A stretch of DNA of 64,000 nucleotides, taken from NCBI RefSeq assembly GCF_005887555.1, contig NZ_VCIA01000001.1, positions 992,001 to 1,056,000 on the forward strand, in the 5' to 3' direction. Below are positions 55,506-63,646 of the stretch, one piece after another. A program made the translations under genes and the position numbers. Position 1 is the first letter of the stretch. The number at the start of each line of letters is the position of its first letter. The notes under the pieces were generated by a model. It searched no databases, was not told the DNA's origin, and saw only the letters and a list, made by a program, of their open reading frames with translations. This DNA is from Lentibacillus cibarius (lineage in GTDB: Bacteria; Bacillota; Bacilli; Bacillales; Amphibacillaceae).

Positions 55506-56752
55506 CTAAAAAGCCATATTTGTTTCGGATGGTTTCGTTTCGACGATGATTTCTCCGTTTCGGATGGAATATAGCACTGGTGCCTGTGTGCGAATCGCTT
55601 CGTATTCAGAATCAGTATCAATCACGATTAGATTAGCCTGGTTTCCTTCTTCCACGCCGTAACCGTCCTCGATGCTCAGCGTTTTTGCACCATTATTTGT
55701 AATTAAATCAAGTGCAGTTACGATATGGTCGTGGTCGGTCATGTGACAGGCGTGCAGGCCAAACTCCAACACGTTCATCAAATTGCCATTACCAAGTGGA
55801 TACCAAGGATCTTTGATGGAATCAAGTCCGAAGCAAACATTAATGTTCTCATCTAACATATCCTTTACCCGTGTCACTCCGCGCTGGACAGGAAAGCTGT
55901 CAAACCGTCCCTGCAAATGCAAATTGGCTTTAGGCAGGGCGATAAAGTGCATGCCCGTTTTTTTCAGCGTCTGGAAAAGCTTATAGGTATACGCATTACT
56001 GTAGGTGGCCATTGCTGCTGTGTGACTGGCTGTAACCCGATGCCCCATTTTTCGTTTCAATGCCTCACCTGCCAGCACTTCCAAATACCTTGATTGATCG
56101 TCATCAATTTCATCGCAATGTACATCAACCAGCTTATCGTATTCCTGCGCCAAGTCGAGAATTCTATGGATAGAATGAACACCATCTTCACGTGTCAGTT
56201 CATAATGCGGAATGCCTCCAACGACATCCGCTCCCATTTCCAGTGCTTTAATGAGCAATGATTCGCCTTCCGGTTTTGTATAAAGACCTCCTGAGGAAGC
56301 GCAACAATCTGAATGTCCATATATTGTTTAACTTCTTCTTTTATCTCAAGTAAAGCCTTTAAACCTGTCAATGTCGGTTCACTGACATCGGAATGGGTGC
56401 GGACATGTTGGACGCCGTGCTTAAGCTGCATCCTGATTGCTTTTTTTGCACGTTTTTTTATATCCTCTTTTGTTTCCTGAACTAGCTGTTTTCTTTCCGA
56501 CCAAATCTCTATTCCCTCAAAAACGGAGCCGGATTCGTTCCATCTAGGCGTACCGGCAGTGAGTGCATAATCAAGATGAATGTGTGGCTCCACATAAGGC
56601 GGCAATACCATTTTCCCCTGTAAATCCAGCGTTTCACCATCACTTGCTTTCGTGTTATCGCCAGCCGCAGTTATCGTTTGAATGCTGCCATCTTTAATAG
56701 CAATATCCCAGTTACCTTCCTGGCCATACATTTTTGCATTTTTTAAAAGCAT
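55506..56752 (-). pseudogene. codA: Cytosine deaminase interrupted by a frameshift
   Basis: The two halves of one amidohydrolase lie in different frames. The N-terminal part (from ATG 56752, MLLKNAKMY...HIHLDYAL metal motif, HVRTHSDVSEP) runs in frame to DIQIVALPQE near 56291. The expected continuation GLYTKPEGESLLIKALEMG is in the next frame, down to the stop at 55506, with VDVHCDEIDDDQ, ASHTAAMA and LDSIKDPWYPLGNGN all intact. One missing G in a run of G (56287-56288) explains it. The rest looks unspoiled, so the loss is recent, or it is a sequencing error. If functional it would deaminate cytosine to uracil. Confidence 0.85.
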
Positions 56753-56979
56753 TTTTCTCTCTCCTTCTTATTTTTCACAATTATTATTTCGCATTAACTG
56801 GCAGCGAATCCCTCACTAAATAAAATTTCACTTAATATCATAGCACATTTCTTTACAGGCAAGAAACACGAGCAAATCACGGCAATGATGGCCTTTTCTT
56901 AGCCTGTTTTTAAAATAAAATATACATAACCTGCACCAAATGATTGCGCGCTGCATTAACTGCCTAATATAAAAAGGTG

Positions 56980-57008
56980 TTTACTTTCAGTTGTAAATGT
57001 ATTATACT
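56980..57008 (+). promoter_or_regulatory. Promoter of the mnt operon
   Basis: -35 TTTACT (56980-56985), 17-base spacer, -10 TATACT (57003-57008). Confidence 0.65.
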
Positions 57009-57013
57009 GATTA

Positions 57014-57035
57014 AAAGTTGCACAGAGGAAACTTT
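57014..57035 (+). promoter_or_regulatory. MntR-like operator at the mnt transcription start
   Basis: AAAGTTGCACAGAGGAAACT resembles the Bacillus subtilis MntR box of the mntA promoter as I remember it (TTGCA....GGAAAC core shared). Its AAAGTT / AACTTT ends are inverted copies. It starts 6 bases after the -10, so MntR with Mn2+ would block transcription. Confidence 0.55.
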
Positions 57036-57090
57036 CTATCGTATGTAAAACAATGTTAGTACAGGACACTACTTTTAGGAGGGTGAAATA

Positions 57091-57834
57091 ATGCCAAAAG
57101 CAATTAACGTGAAGGGTTTGCACGTGTCCTATTATGGCAAGGAGGTGCTTAAGAATGTCAGTTTTTCTTTTGAAACTGGCAGTTTGATTGGCATCCTTGG
57201 ACCGAATGGCGCCGGCAAATCGACATTGATGAAAGCTGTTCTCGGATTGATTCCACACGACGGCGGTCAGATTACAATTGGAGACAGACCACTAAAAGAG
57301 ATACGCAAGCGAATTGCATATGTTCCGCAACGGTCTAATATCGATTGGGATTTCCCTATTATCGTCAGGGATACCGTTTTGCTGGGGACCTACCCGAAAC
57401 TTGGCTTGTTTCATAGACCAAAAAAAGCCGATAAAGAATGGGCATTGGCGTGTCTCGAACAAGTCGGTATGGAGAAGTTTGCCAACTCCCAAATCGGAGA
57501 ACTGTCAGGCGGACAGCAGCAACGGGTGTTTCTAGCGCGGGCATTAGCACAAAACGCTGAATATTTCTTTCTTGATGAACCGTTTGTTGGGATTGATGTA
57601 GGAAGTGAAGAAGTCATCATTAATAAGTTAAGAGAGTTACAGAAGAATGGAAAAACCATTTTTGTTGTACACCATGATTTATCAAAGGTAGAAAATTACT
57701 TTGATGATCTGATTCTCATTAACAAAGAGTTATACGGGGCCGGACCAGTTCAACATGTATTTCAGATGGAAAACATGGAAAAAGCCTACGGAATGCCGTT
57801 TGCCATGGCCGGTAGTTTGGGAGGTGGCGTGTGA
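57091..57834 (+). CDS. mntB: Manganese ABC transporter ATP-binding protein
   Basis: 247 residues. Walker A GPNGAGKST (about residue 37), Q-loop AYVPQRSNIDWDFP, signature LSGGQQQRVFLARAL, Walker B EYFFLDEPF and switch His VVHHDLSK. The Q-loop VPQR..DWDFP is typical of Mn/Zn (MntB/TroB) importers. AGGAGG precedes the ATG. First gene of the operon behind a promoter with an MntR-like box, which argues for manganese. Confidence 0.92.
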   Translation: MPKAINVKGLHVSYYGKEVLKNVSFSFETGSLIGILGPNGAGKSTLMKAVLGLIPHDGGQITIGDRPLKEIRKRIAYVPQRSNIDWDFPIIVRDTVLLGTYPKLGLFHRPKKADKEWALACLEQVGMEKFANSQIGELSGGQQQRVFLARALAQNAEYFFLDEPFVGIDVGSEEVIINKLRELQKNGKTIFVVHHDLSKVENYFDDLILINKELYGAGPVQHVFQMENMEKAYGMPFAMAGSLGGGV

Positions 57835-58694
57835 TGGATTTTATCCAAGATCTATTTGACTATGAATTTATGCGCCGAGCATTCATAACATCCGTTGTTG
57901 TCGGTATCATATGCGGCATTATTGGAAGTTTCATTGTATTACGCGGCATGGCATTGATGGGAGATGCGATTGCTCATGCGGTTCTTCCAGGGGTTGCTAT
58001 CTCGTACATGATGGGCATTAACTATTTTTACGGGGCTGCTGTTATAGGCATATTGAGTGCACTTGGCATTGGGATCATTAACCAGAACAGTCGTGTTAAG
58101 AGCGATGCATCCATTGGTATTGTATTTTCGGCGGCTTTTGCCCTTGGAATTGTGCTCATCACCATTGCCCAAAGTGCCACCGATCTGACACAAATTTTAT
58201 TTGGAAATGTGCTGGCTGTAAGACCGTCGGATATGTGGCTAACGATAGTTATCGGTGTAATCGTGTTAGTAGCAGTGTTTCTTTTTTACAAAGAGCTGCT
58301 CGTATCTAGCTTTGATGAAACAATGGCTGCAGCGTACGGACTGAAGACGCGAATGATTCATTACGGTATTATGGTGCTTTTGACGCTTGTAACTGTCGCA
58401 TCGCTGCGCACAGTCGGTGTCATTCTGGTAGTATCCATGCTCATCACACCAGCGTCAACGGCTTATTTGCTGACAAACAGGCTATCAACCATGATTGGTC
58501 TGGCTGCATTTTTCGGTGCCCTGTCATCGGTTATTGGTCTATACATCAGTAATATGTCCGACTTGCCTTCAGGACCGATTATTGCCATGGCTACAACCGG
58601 CATTTTTATCCTAGCATTTTTATTCGCACCTAAGCAGGGCGTTGTATGGCGCAAACTGAGAGTTAATAAACATCGAGCAAGTCTCGGTAATTAA
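57834..58694 (+). CDS. mntC: Manganese ABC transporter permease
   Basis: 286 residues and about eight to nine helices of the ABC-3 family (FIVLRGMALMGDAIAHAVLPGVAISYMMG, GVILVVSMLITPASTAYLLT). The ATG overlaps the mntB stop by one base (TGATG), with GGAGG 9 bases upstream. B. subtilis has two permeases (MntC and MntD); here only one is present, so a homodimer is implied. The binding-protein gene that should follow is now 1.77 kb away, behind an insertion element. Confidence 0.9.
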   Translation: MDFIQDLFDYEFMRRAFITSVVVGIICGIIGSFIVLRGMALMGDAIAHAVLPGVAISYMMGINYFYGAAVIGILSALGIGIINQNSRVKSDASIGIVFSAAFALGIVLITIAQSATDLTQILFGNVLAVRPSDMWLTIVIGVIVLVAVFLFYKELLVSSFDETMAAAYGLKTRMIHYGIMVLLTLVTVASLRTVGVILVVSMLITPASTAYLLTNRLSTMIGLAAFFGALSSVIGLYISNMSDLPSGPIIAMATTGIFILAFLFAPKQGVVWRKLRVNKHRASLGN

Positions 58695-58850
58695 TACATG
58701 ATAAGACCTGCGGTGATATGTCAAGAGGAAAATAACTAAATATTCGATTGTCAAGGTTCAATTTTGCGAAAAAAGGCATCAGGAAACTAGACCAGTAAAT
58801 AAATGGAAATTACTGGTAATCAGTAAAAGGATTTAGAAGCTATTTGTGCT

Positions 58851-60080
58851 TCATGCATTCACGCTCCTTTTTGGCGTGTAGATTTGGTGATTGCGTAGTA
58901 GCACATCCACCAAACGCACTAATTTTCTTGCGGTTAAGACGAGTGCTCTTTTGTGTTGATGCTTAGGTACTTCACTGTATTTTTTCGCGTAATATGCTTG
59001 ATACTCAGGAACGTGCCGTCTTACCGAGTTGGCGGCTTCAACCAGGTAATATCTGAGGTACTGATTCCCGTTACGCGTAAGTGAAGTGTCGTCAGCTGTG
59101 AAGCGGCCTGATTGGTGCTTTCGCCAATAAAGGCCTGCATATTTGGCTATCTTAGTTTCATCATCAAATCGCTCAATTTGGCCGATTTCGGCGATGATTC
59201 CCGCAGTAAACACGGGCCCGATGCCTGGGATAGTGACAAGCGTTTGTGGCAGTCCAGCCATGATACGCTCGATTGCTTTATCAATTTCCTTTATCTGTTT
59301 TTGGAGTGTGCGAATGACTTCGATAGTTGTACCAAGAATAACATCGATAGAGTCTTCCACAACCTTGTCCAGACGGTAAGAAGAACGAACGGCTTTCTGA
59401 ATGGATTTCGCAACACATTCCGGGTCACCAAAGCGATTTCTGCCCTTTTCTTGTAGAAAATCAGCTAGATCTTCAACCGGCATTTGCGCAAGTTCATCCA
59501 GACTGAACTTCTCGAAAAACAGTTCCATCATGGCATTCCCAAAAACGGAAGAATCGACTTCCTCTTTGAAGGTATTGCATTTAAAACTCAAGTGTTGAAG
59601 GAAGTGCTGCTTTTCCTTGGTAACCTGATGAACTAGCTGATACCTGGAGCGTGTAAGCTGTTGGAGCGCAACATATTGGCTCTCTTTGACAACAGACATT
59701 GGCAATCGGCCAAAACGCAGATAATCGGCGATGACGAACGCATCAATTTCATCGGTTTTGTCCATGTCGCTATAACTCTTTTTAAAGTTCGCAATCTGTT
59801 TTGGATTCATGACAAATACCTCTGCGCCAAGTGCTTTGAGTGCCTCATCATGATGAAGAAACATGGATGGATGAAAACTATAAACGGACGTGGATTCAAG
59901 CCCGAATTTGAGCGTATCAACAGCCTGATCACGCAAATATTCCAAAACAGTATCCCGAAGCTCACTAGCACCAGGAAGGTCATTGGAAACCGTGAAGGAT
60001 TTAACCTTTTCTCCTTCACCATCCAGCAAACAAATCTTGATATCAAAAGAACTAACATCTAATCCAGCAAATAATTTCAT
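58851..60080 (-). CDS. IS110-family transposase (DEDD recombinase)
   Basis: 409 residues from ATG 60080 (GGAGGAG upstream). N-terminal RuvC-like DEDD domain: first Asp in FAGLDVSSFDIKI, Glu in GLESTSVYS, Asp pair in DKTDEIDAFVIADYLR. C-terminal Transposase_20 domain with a helix-hairpin-helix LVTIPGIGPVFTAGIIAEIG and the SxxxRNGNQYLRYYLVEAANSV stretch holding the catalytic Ser. Both domains are complete, so the enzyme is probably active. These recombinases are guided by a bridge RNA encoded at the element's end. Confidence 0.93.
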   Translation of the reverse strand: MKLFAGLDVSSFDIKICLLDGEGEKVKSFTVSNDLPGASELRDTVLEYLRDQAVDTLKFGLESTSVYSFHPSMFLHHDEALKALGAEVFVMNPKQIANFKKSYSDMDKTDEIDAFVIADYLRFGRLPMSVVKESQYVALQQLTRSRYQLVHQVTKEKQHFLQHLSFKCNTFKEEVDSSVFGNAMMELFFEKFSLDELAQMPVEDLADFLQEKGRNRFGDPECVAKSIQKAVRSSYRLDKVVEDSIDVILGTTIEVIRTLQKQIKEIDKAIERIMAGLPQTLVTIPGIGPVFTAGIIAEIGQIERFDDETKIAKYAGLYWRKHQSGRFTADDTSLTRNGNQYLRYYLVEAANSVRRHVPEYQAYYAKKYSEVPKHQHKRALVLTARKLVRLVDVLLRNHQIYTPKRSVNA

Positions 60081-60118
60081 GGGGGGTTCTCCTCCTTTCG
60101 ATTTAGAATCATTGGTAC

Positions 60119-60340
60119 TATTTCTTGGACGCCCTGAGATATCCCTAGTGTGAACGCCGATCAGCAACCTCGTGTATAAGTACTAACCCTGATTCGAAAG
60201 CCGCCCTGGGGCTACTAACACCCAGGTTCGAGATTCAGGGTGCACAGCCTGCGAGTAGGAAGGTCCGAACGCACACTGGGAAACAGTCTTTACGTGTGGT
60301 CTAGCCACAAGGGGGAAAAGAATTGTCCCAAATGATCCTA
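60119..60340 (-). ncRNA. Candidate bridge RNA of the IS110 element
   Basis: Non-coding stretch upstream of the transposase, transcribed toward it from a promoter with -35 TTGGAC (60374-60369), 17 bases, -10 GATAAT (60351-60346). On the minus strand ACCCTGA...TCAGGGT encloses TCGAA/TTCGA and CCTGGG/CCCAGG with internal loops, and a second stem is CACACG/GTGTG (around 60260-60300). Stem-internal loop-stem units of this kind hold the target and donor guides in known IS110 bridge RNAs. Exact ends unknown. Confidence 0.6.
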
Positions 60341-60376
60341 AGACCATTATCTAGGAACATCACGGGACGTCCAAGA
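60121..60376. repeat. Imperfect 26-bp inverted repeat framing the bridge-RNA region
   Basis: The sequence TCTTGGACGCCC...CCTAG at 60123-60148 and the inverse of 60351-60376 agree at 21 of 26 positions. The right copy contains the RNA promoter; the left copy lies just before the transposase start. Confidence 0.6.
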
Positions 60377-60460
60377 CTTTTGACTATATCCAGCAGGAAA
60401 AGTAAGAAAATATGGGCTCAAATGATAGGGCCTAAACATAATATACGAGGAGGAAGAGAA

Positions 60461-61405
60461 ATGAAAAAACTTTTATTTGCAGCTGTTATGGCTATCACGC
60501 TCATTCTGGCTGCCTGTGGAGGCGAAGAGAAAAGCGCTACTGGGGACGACGGAGGCAATGGAAATGGTAAACTCCAAGTCGTCACATCATTTACCATACT
60601 TAAGGATATGGCAGAACAAATCGGCGGTGAGCACGTTAGCATCCATAATCTTGTACCAACAGGAACAGACCCGCACGAATATGAGCCACTACCCGAGGAT
60701 ATTAAAAAGGCAACAGACGCTGATGTTTTGCTGTATAACGGGCTAAATCTGGAAGGCGGTAAAGAAGGCTGGTTTTTCAAAATGATCGATTCCGTTGGTC
60801 AGGATGAAGCGAACGTTTTCAGCGTGACTGACGACGTCGATCCCATGTATATTGGCGGAGGTGAACACGAAAAGGAAATCAATCCGCACGCATTTATTGA
60901 TCCAGATGCCGGCATTAAAATGGCCAAAAGCATACGTGATGCCTTCATTGAAGTAGACCCTGATCGGAAAGAGGAATATGAAAAACAGGCAGCTGCATAT
61001 GTTGACCGATTGACGGAAATCGAAAAGGAATACGATAAGAAAATGAGTGAGATTCCTGAAGAAGAACGGATACTGGTAACGAGCGAGCGGGCTTATCAAT
61101 ACCTGGCAGACCACTATGGACTGAAAGAAGGCTTTGTCTTTGAGATTGATACGGAAGAAAACGGGACACCAAAGCAGATCAAAAACCTCGTTTCCTTTAT
61201 TGAAGACAATGATACACCAGTGTTATTTGTTGAATCGAACGTTGATCCAAGACCAATGGAGACTGTTTCCAAAGAATCGGGGGTTCCGATTTATGACAAA
61301 CCGATTTACTCCGATGAAATTGGGGAACAGGGCGAGGAAGTAGACACGTACGTAAAGTATTTAAACTATAACCTGGAAGTCCTTTATGACGGCCTAACCC
61401 GGTAA
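60461..61405 (+). CDS. mntA: Manganese ABC transporter substrate-binding lipoprotein
   Basis: 314 residues. Lipoprotein signal with lipobox LAAC (Cys19) and an acidic Gly/Asp linker, then the cluster A-I (TroA/PsaA) fold. Metal ligands are His in TGTDPHEYEP (about 72), His in NPHAFIDP, Glu in TSERAYQYL and Asp in YSDEIGEQG. The His-His-Glu-Asp set and the lack of a His-rich loop favour Mn2+ over Zn2+. AGGAGG precedes the ATG. It should be the partner of MntBC but now lies behind the IS110 element and may need its own promoter. Confidence 0.92.
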   Translation: MKKLLFAAVMAITLILAACGGEEKSATGDDGGNGNGKLQVVTSFTILKDMAEQIGGEHVSIHNLVPTGTDPHEYEPLPEDIKKATDADVLLYNGLNLEGGKEGWFFKMIDSVGQDEANVFSVTDDVDPMYIGGGEHEKEINPHAFIDPDAGIKMAKSIRDAFIEVDPDRKEEYEKQAAAYVDRLTEIEKEYDKKMSEIPEEERILVTSERAYQYLADHYGLKEGFVFEIDTEENGTPKQIKNLVSFIEDNDTPVLFVESNVDPRPMETVSKESGVPIYDKPIYSDEIGEQGEEVDTYVKYLNYNLEVLYDGLTR

Positions 61406-61410
61406 AAACC

Positions 61411-61452
61411 AAACGCCTCTTTGCATGTTTATATGCAGAGAGGCGTTTTGCT
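61411..61452 (+). terminator. Terminator of mntA
   Basis: AAACGCCTCTTTGCAT / ATGCAGAGAGGCGTTT, a 16-bp stem with a 6-base loop, then TTTTGC. Confidence 0.9.
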
Positions 61453-61563
61453 GTTTCAGGTGCTATAAGCGTCCCCTCTTAACCACTTTCTTTGACATCT
61501 CCAGGTCCCTACTATTTAATGGAATATATCGGTATTGGAAACGATTCTTGAGGAGGTAACCCT

Positions 61564-62601
61564 ATGCGTACGAATACAAACGAGAACGACTTCAAACTTT
61601 CCGTTCTCGATTTAGCAACCATTTATAATGGGGAATCGGTAACGCAAACATTACAAAACTCGACAGAACTTGTTCAACTGGCGGACAAGCTCGGGTACAC
61701 GCGTTACTGGTTTGCCGAACACCATAATACGAAACACCAGATAAGCACATCACCTGACTTGCTTGCGGCCCATGCTGCGGCAGTTACAGAACATATTCGC
61801 ATCGGTTCCGGCGGTGTCATGCTGCCAAACCACAGTCCGCTTAAAGTAGTGGAAAACTTCTCCTTATTAGAAGCATTACACCCGGGCCGAATTGATCTTG
61901 GAATGGGCCGTGCACCGGGAACCGACGGAATGACTGCGTTGGCATTACGCCGCTCCCGTGAGGCAGTCAACAGTGATCAGTCCGGTGAGCTGCTGAATGA
62001 ACTACTCGCGTATTTTACAGGTAATTTTCCAGATGATCATCCGTTTGGCAAGATTACCCCGACACCGGATCGCTCCCTACGACCGGAGTTATTCATGCTT
62101 GGATCGAGTGATGGTGGAATGAAAATGGCATCCCAACTTGGACTTGGCTATGCATTTGCCGCGCAGATCAACCCAGATTGGGCGGATCCTGTTTTGCAAA
62201 ACTACCGCAAACAATTTCAACCGTCGGAATTCCTGGCTGAGCCGTACAGCATCCTGTCCATTGTCGTCGTCTGTGCCGAAACGGATGAAGAAGCGGCGTA
62301 TTATGCAGGACCTGCCGAACTCCAATGGGTACGCTGGGGCACTGGCCAGTTCCAATTCGCACCACCAACATTAGAAGAAGCAGCAGCCCATACGTACACA
62401 CAAGAAGAAGAAATGGTACGCCAGCAAAATAAAGGGCGCTTTATCATCGGCAGTGTGGATACGGTAAAAGAACAAATTCTACAACTGAAAGAAGATGCGC
62501 AAATTGATGAGCTGATGGTCTTGAATATGATTTCCGATAAAGAAGCAAGAAACAAATCCTTTTCATTACTTGCTGACGCTTTTCAACTGACCAATCACTA
62601 A
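61564..62601 (+). CDS. LLM-class flavin-dependent oxidoreductase
   Basis: 345 residues of the luciferase-like monooxygenase TIM barrel: YTRYWFAEHHNTKHQISTSPD, RIGSGGVMLPNHSPLKVVENFSLLEALHPGRIDLGMGRAPGTDG. It is close to the group 1 (YtoA/YvbT-like) Bacillus proteins that use FMN with an unknown substrate. GAGGAGG precedes the ATG. The MDR reductase follows after 30 bases, so the two form an operon and might act in the same oxidation or detoxification route. Confidence 0.87.
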   Translation: MRTNTNENDFKLSVLDLATIYNGESVTQTLQNSTELVQLADKLGYTRYWFAEHHNTKHQISTSPDLLAAHAAAVTEHIRIGSGGVMLPNHSPLKVVENFSLLEALHPGRIDLGMGRAPGTDGMTALALRRSREAVNSDQSGELLNELLAYFTGNFPDDHPFGKITPTPDRSLRPELFMLGSSDGGMKMASQLGLGYAFAAQINPDWADPVLQNYRKQFQPSEFLAEPYSILSIVVVCAETDEEAAYYAGPAELQWVRWGTGQFQFAPPTLEEAAAHTYTQEEEMVRQQNKGRFIIGSVDTVKEQILQLKEDAQIDELMVLNMISDKEARNKSFSLLADAFQLTNH

Positions 62602-62631
62602 ACTAAATCCAGCCTAAGGAGGAACGCTACC

Positions 62632-63558
62632 ATGCAAACCATGCAAGCATTCGTTCGAACCGACGCCAATAGCAGAGAGGTGGAAATTGCTAATGTCCCG
62701 ATACCTTCCATTAATGATGATGAGGTCCTTATACAAGTGGAAGCATTTGGTGTCGGCATACATGACCGATATTTTATCCCAAAAAATGTAGACTTCCCCT
62801 ACCCGATTGGCATAGAAGGAGCAGGCACGATTGTCCAATTAGGGGATCAGGTTACCGATGTTGCAGTCGGCGACCGAGTGATATTTACGACCAGCTTCCA
62901 GCCAAAAGGCGGCTCATGGGCGGAGTATGCTGCTGCTAATCAAGCGACACTCATTCCCATGCCCGACCACCTTACCTTCCAGCAGGGTGCAGCGGTTCAT
63001 GTCGCTGCAAAAACAGCACTGGAAAGCATGCGTGCCCTCGACCTTAATAAAGGTGACAGTCTGTTTATCGCCGGTGCATCCGGGGCGATTGGGACCTTTG
63101 TCATTCAGCTGGCGGCAGCCAAAGGTATTCATGTAGCCGGGTCAGCTTCAGCAAGAAATCATGACTACATGGCATCCCTCGGCGCGGAAAAAACCGTCGA
63201 CTACCATGACGCCGACTGGCAAAAGCAAGTCAACGAATGGGCTAGTGGCGGTGTCACAGCAGCCTTAGCCATTCAACCGGGCACAGGAAAAGATAGTTTG
63301 CCCGTTGTCAAAGATGGTGGCAAGGTCATTACCGTGTCAGGTGATCAACTGGAGGGTGAACGAGGAATCACCATCCAGCAAATGAGCCATCACCAGGATA
63401 CCCATCAAGACGTCATCCAGCTAGTTCGTGACATTGCTGATGAAAAAATCAAGCTTGTTATCGAAAAAGAATATCCGTTCGAACAAGGCTTAGAGGCACT
63501 TGAGAAAACCGAAACAAGACACGCAAGAGGAAAATTAGTCGTTACAACGCCTTCGTAG
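62632..63558 (+). CDS. Zinc-independent MDR NADPH oxidoreductase (quinone-oxidoreductase-like)
   Basis: 308 residues: GroES-like N-terminal domain (about 1-120) without the catalytic-zinc Cys/His set, and a Rossmann domain with AGASGAIGTFVIQLAAAKG (about 145-163). Probably reduces quinones or enones with NADPH. GGAGG precedes the ATG. It is in an operon with the LLM protein and ends at a strong terminator. Confidence 0.88.
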   Translation: MQTMQAFVRTDANSREVEIANVPIPSINDDEVLIQVEAFGVGIHDRYFIPKNVDFPYPIGIEGAGTIVQLGDQVTDVAVGDRVIFTTSFQPKGGSWAEYAAANQATLIPMPDHLTFQQGAAVHVAAKTALESMRALDLNKGDSLFIAGASGAIGTFVIQLAAAKGIHVAGSASARNHDYMASLGAEKTVDYHDADWQKQVNEWASGGVTAALAIQPGTGKDSLPVVKDGGKVITVSGDQLEGERGITIQQMSHHQDTHQDVIQLVRDIADEKIKLVIEKEYPFEQGLEALEKTETRHARGKLVVTTPS

Positions 63559-63569
63559 GCAGGGATTAT

Positions 63570-63593
63570 GGGGGACGGGCGCTTGGTCCCCTC
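63570..63593. repeat. GGGACA-type dispersed repeat, copy e
   Basis: GGGGGAC / GTCCCC arms around GGGCGCTTG, directly after the MDR gene stop. Confidence 0.45.
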
Positions 63594-63595
63594 CA

Positions 63596-63642
63596 ACAAA
63601 AAGGGAACGGTGGCCGTTTATGCGGCTCCGTTCCCTTTTTTA
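63596..63642. terminator. Bidirectional terminator
   Basis: AAAAAGGGAACGG / CCGTTCCCTTTTT with an inner hairpin GGCCG/CGGCT and T runs on both strands. It serves the MDR gene and htpG. Confidence 0.85.
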
Positions 63643-63646
63643 TTAT

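Larger units (their letters stand above)
58740..60400 (-). mobile_element. IS110-family insertion between mntC and mntA
   Basis: One transposase gene on the minus strand with a structured leader of about 300 bases and a short tail. IS110 elements lack normal terminal inverted repeats and target duplications, so I cannot fix the ends. The right end is between about 60376 and 60440, the left end between 58695 and 58850. It opposes mnt transcription and separates the binding-protein gene from the operon promoter. Confidence 0.8.

Noticed and set aside
56280..56300. Programmed frameshift in codA
   Set aside because: There is no slippery heptamer of a known type or downstream structure that I can see, and the family is not known to use frameshifting.
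56195..56752. Two separate short genes instead of a split codA
   Set aside because: The N- and C-terminal parts are consecutive segments of one cytosine deaminase, and a single base restores the frame.
60081..60440. Riboswitch upstream of mntA
   Set aside because: The structured region is transcribed on the opposite strand toward the transposase and fits an IS110 leader; no Mn riboswitch signature was seen.
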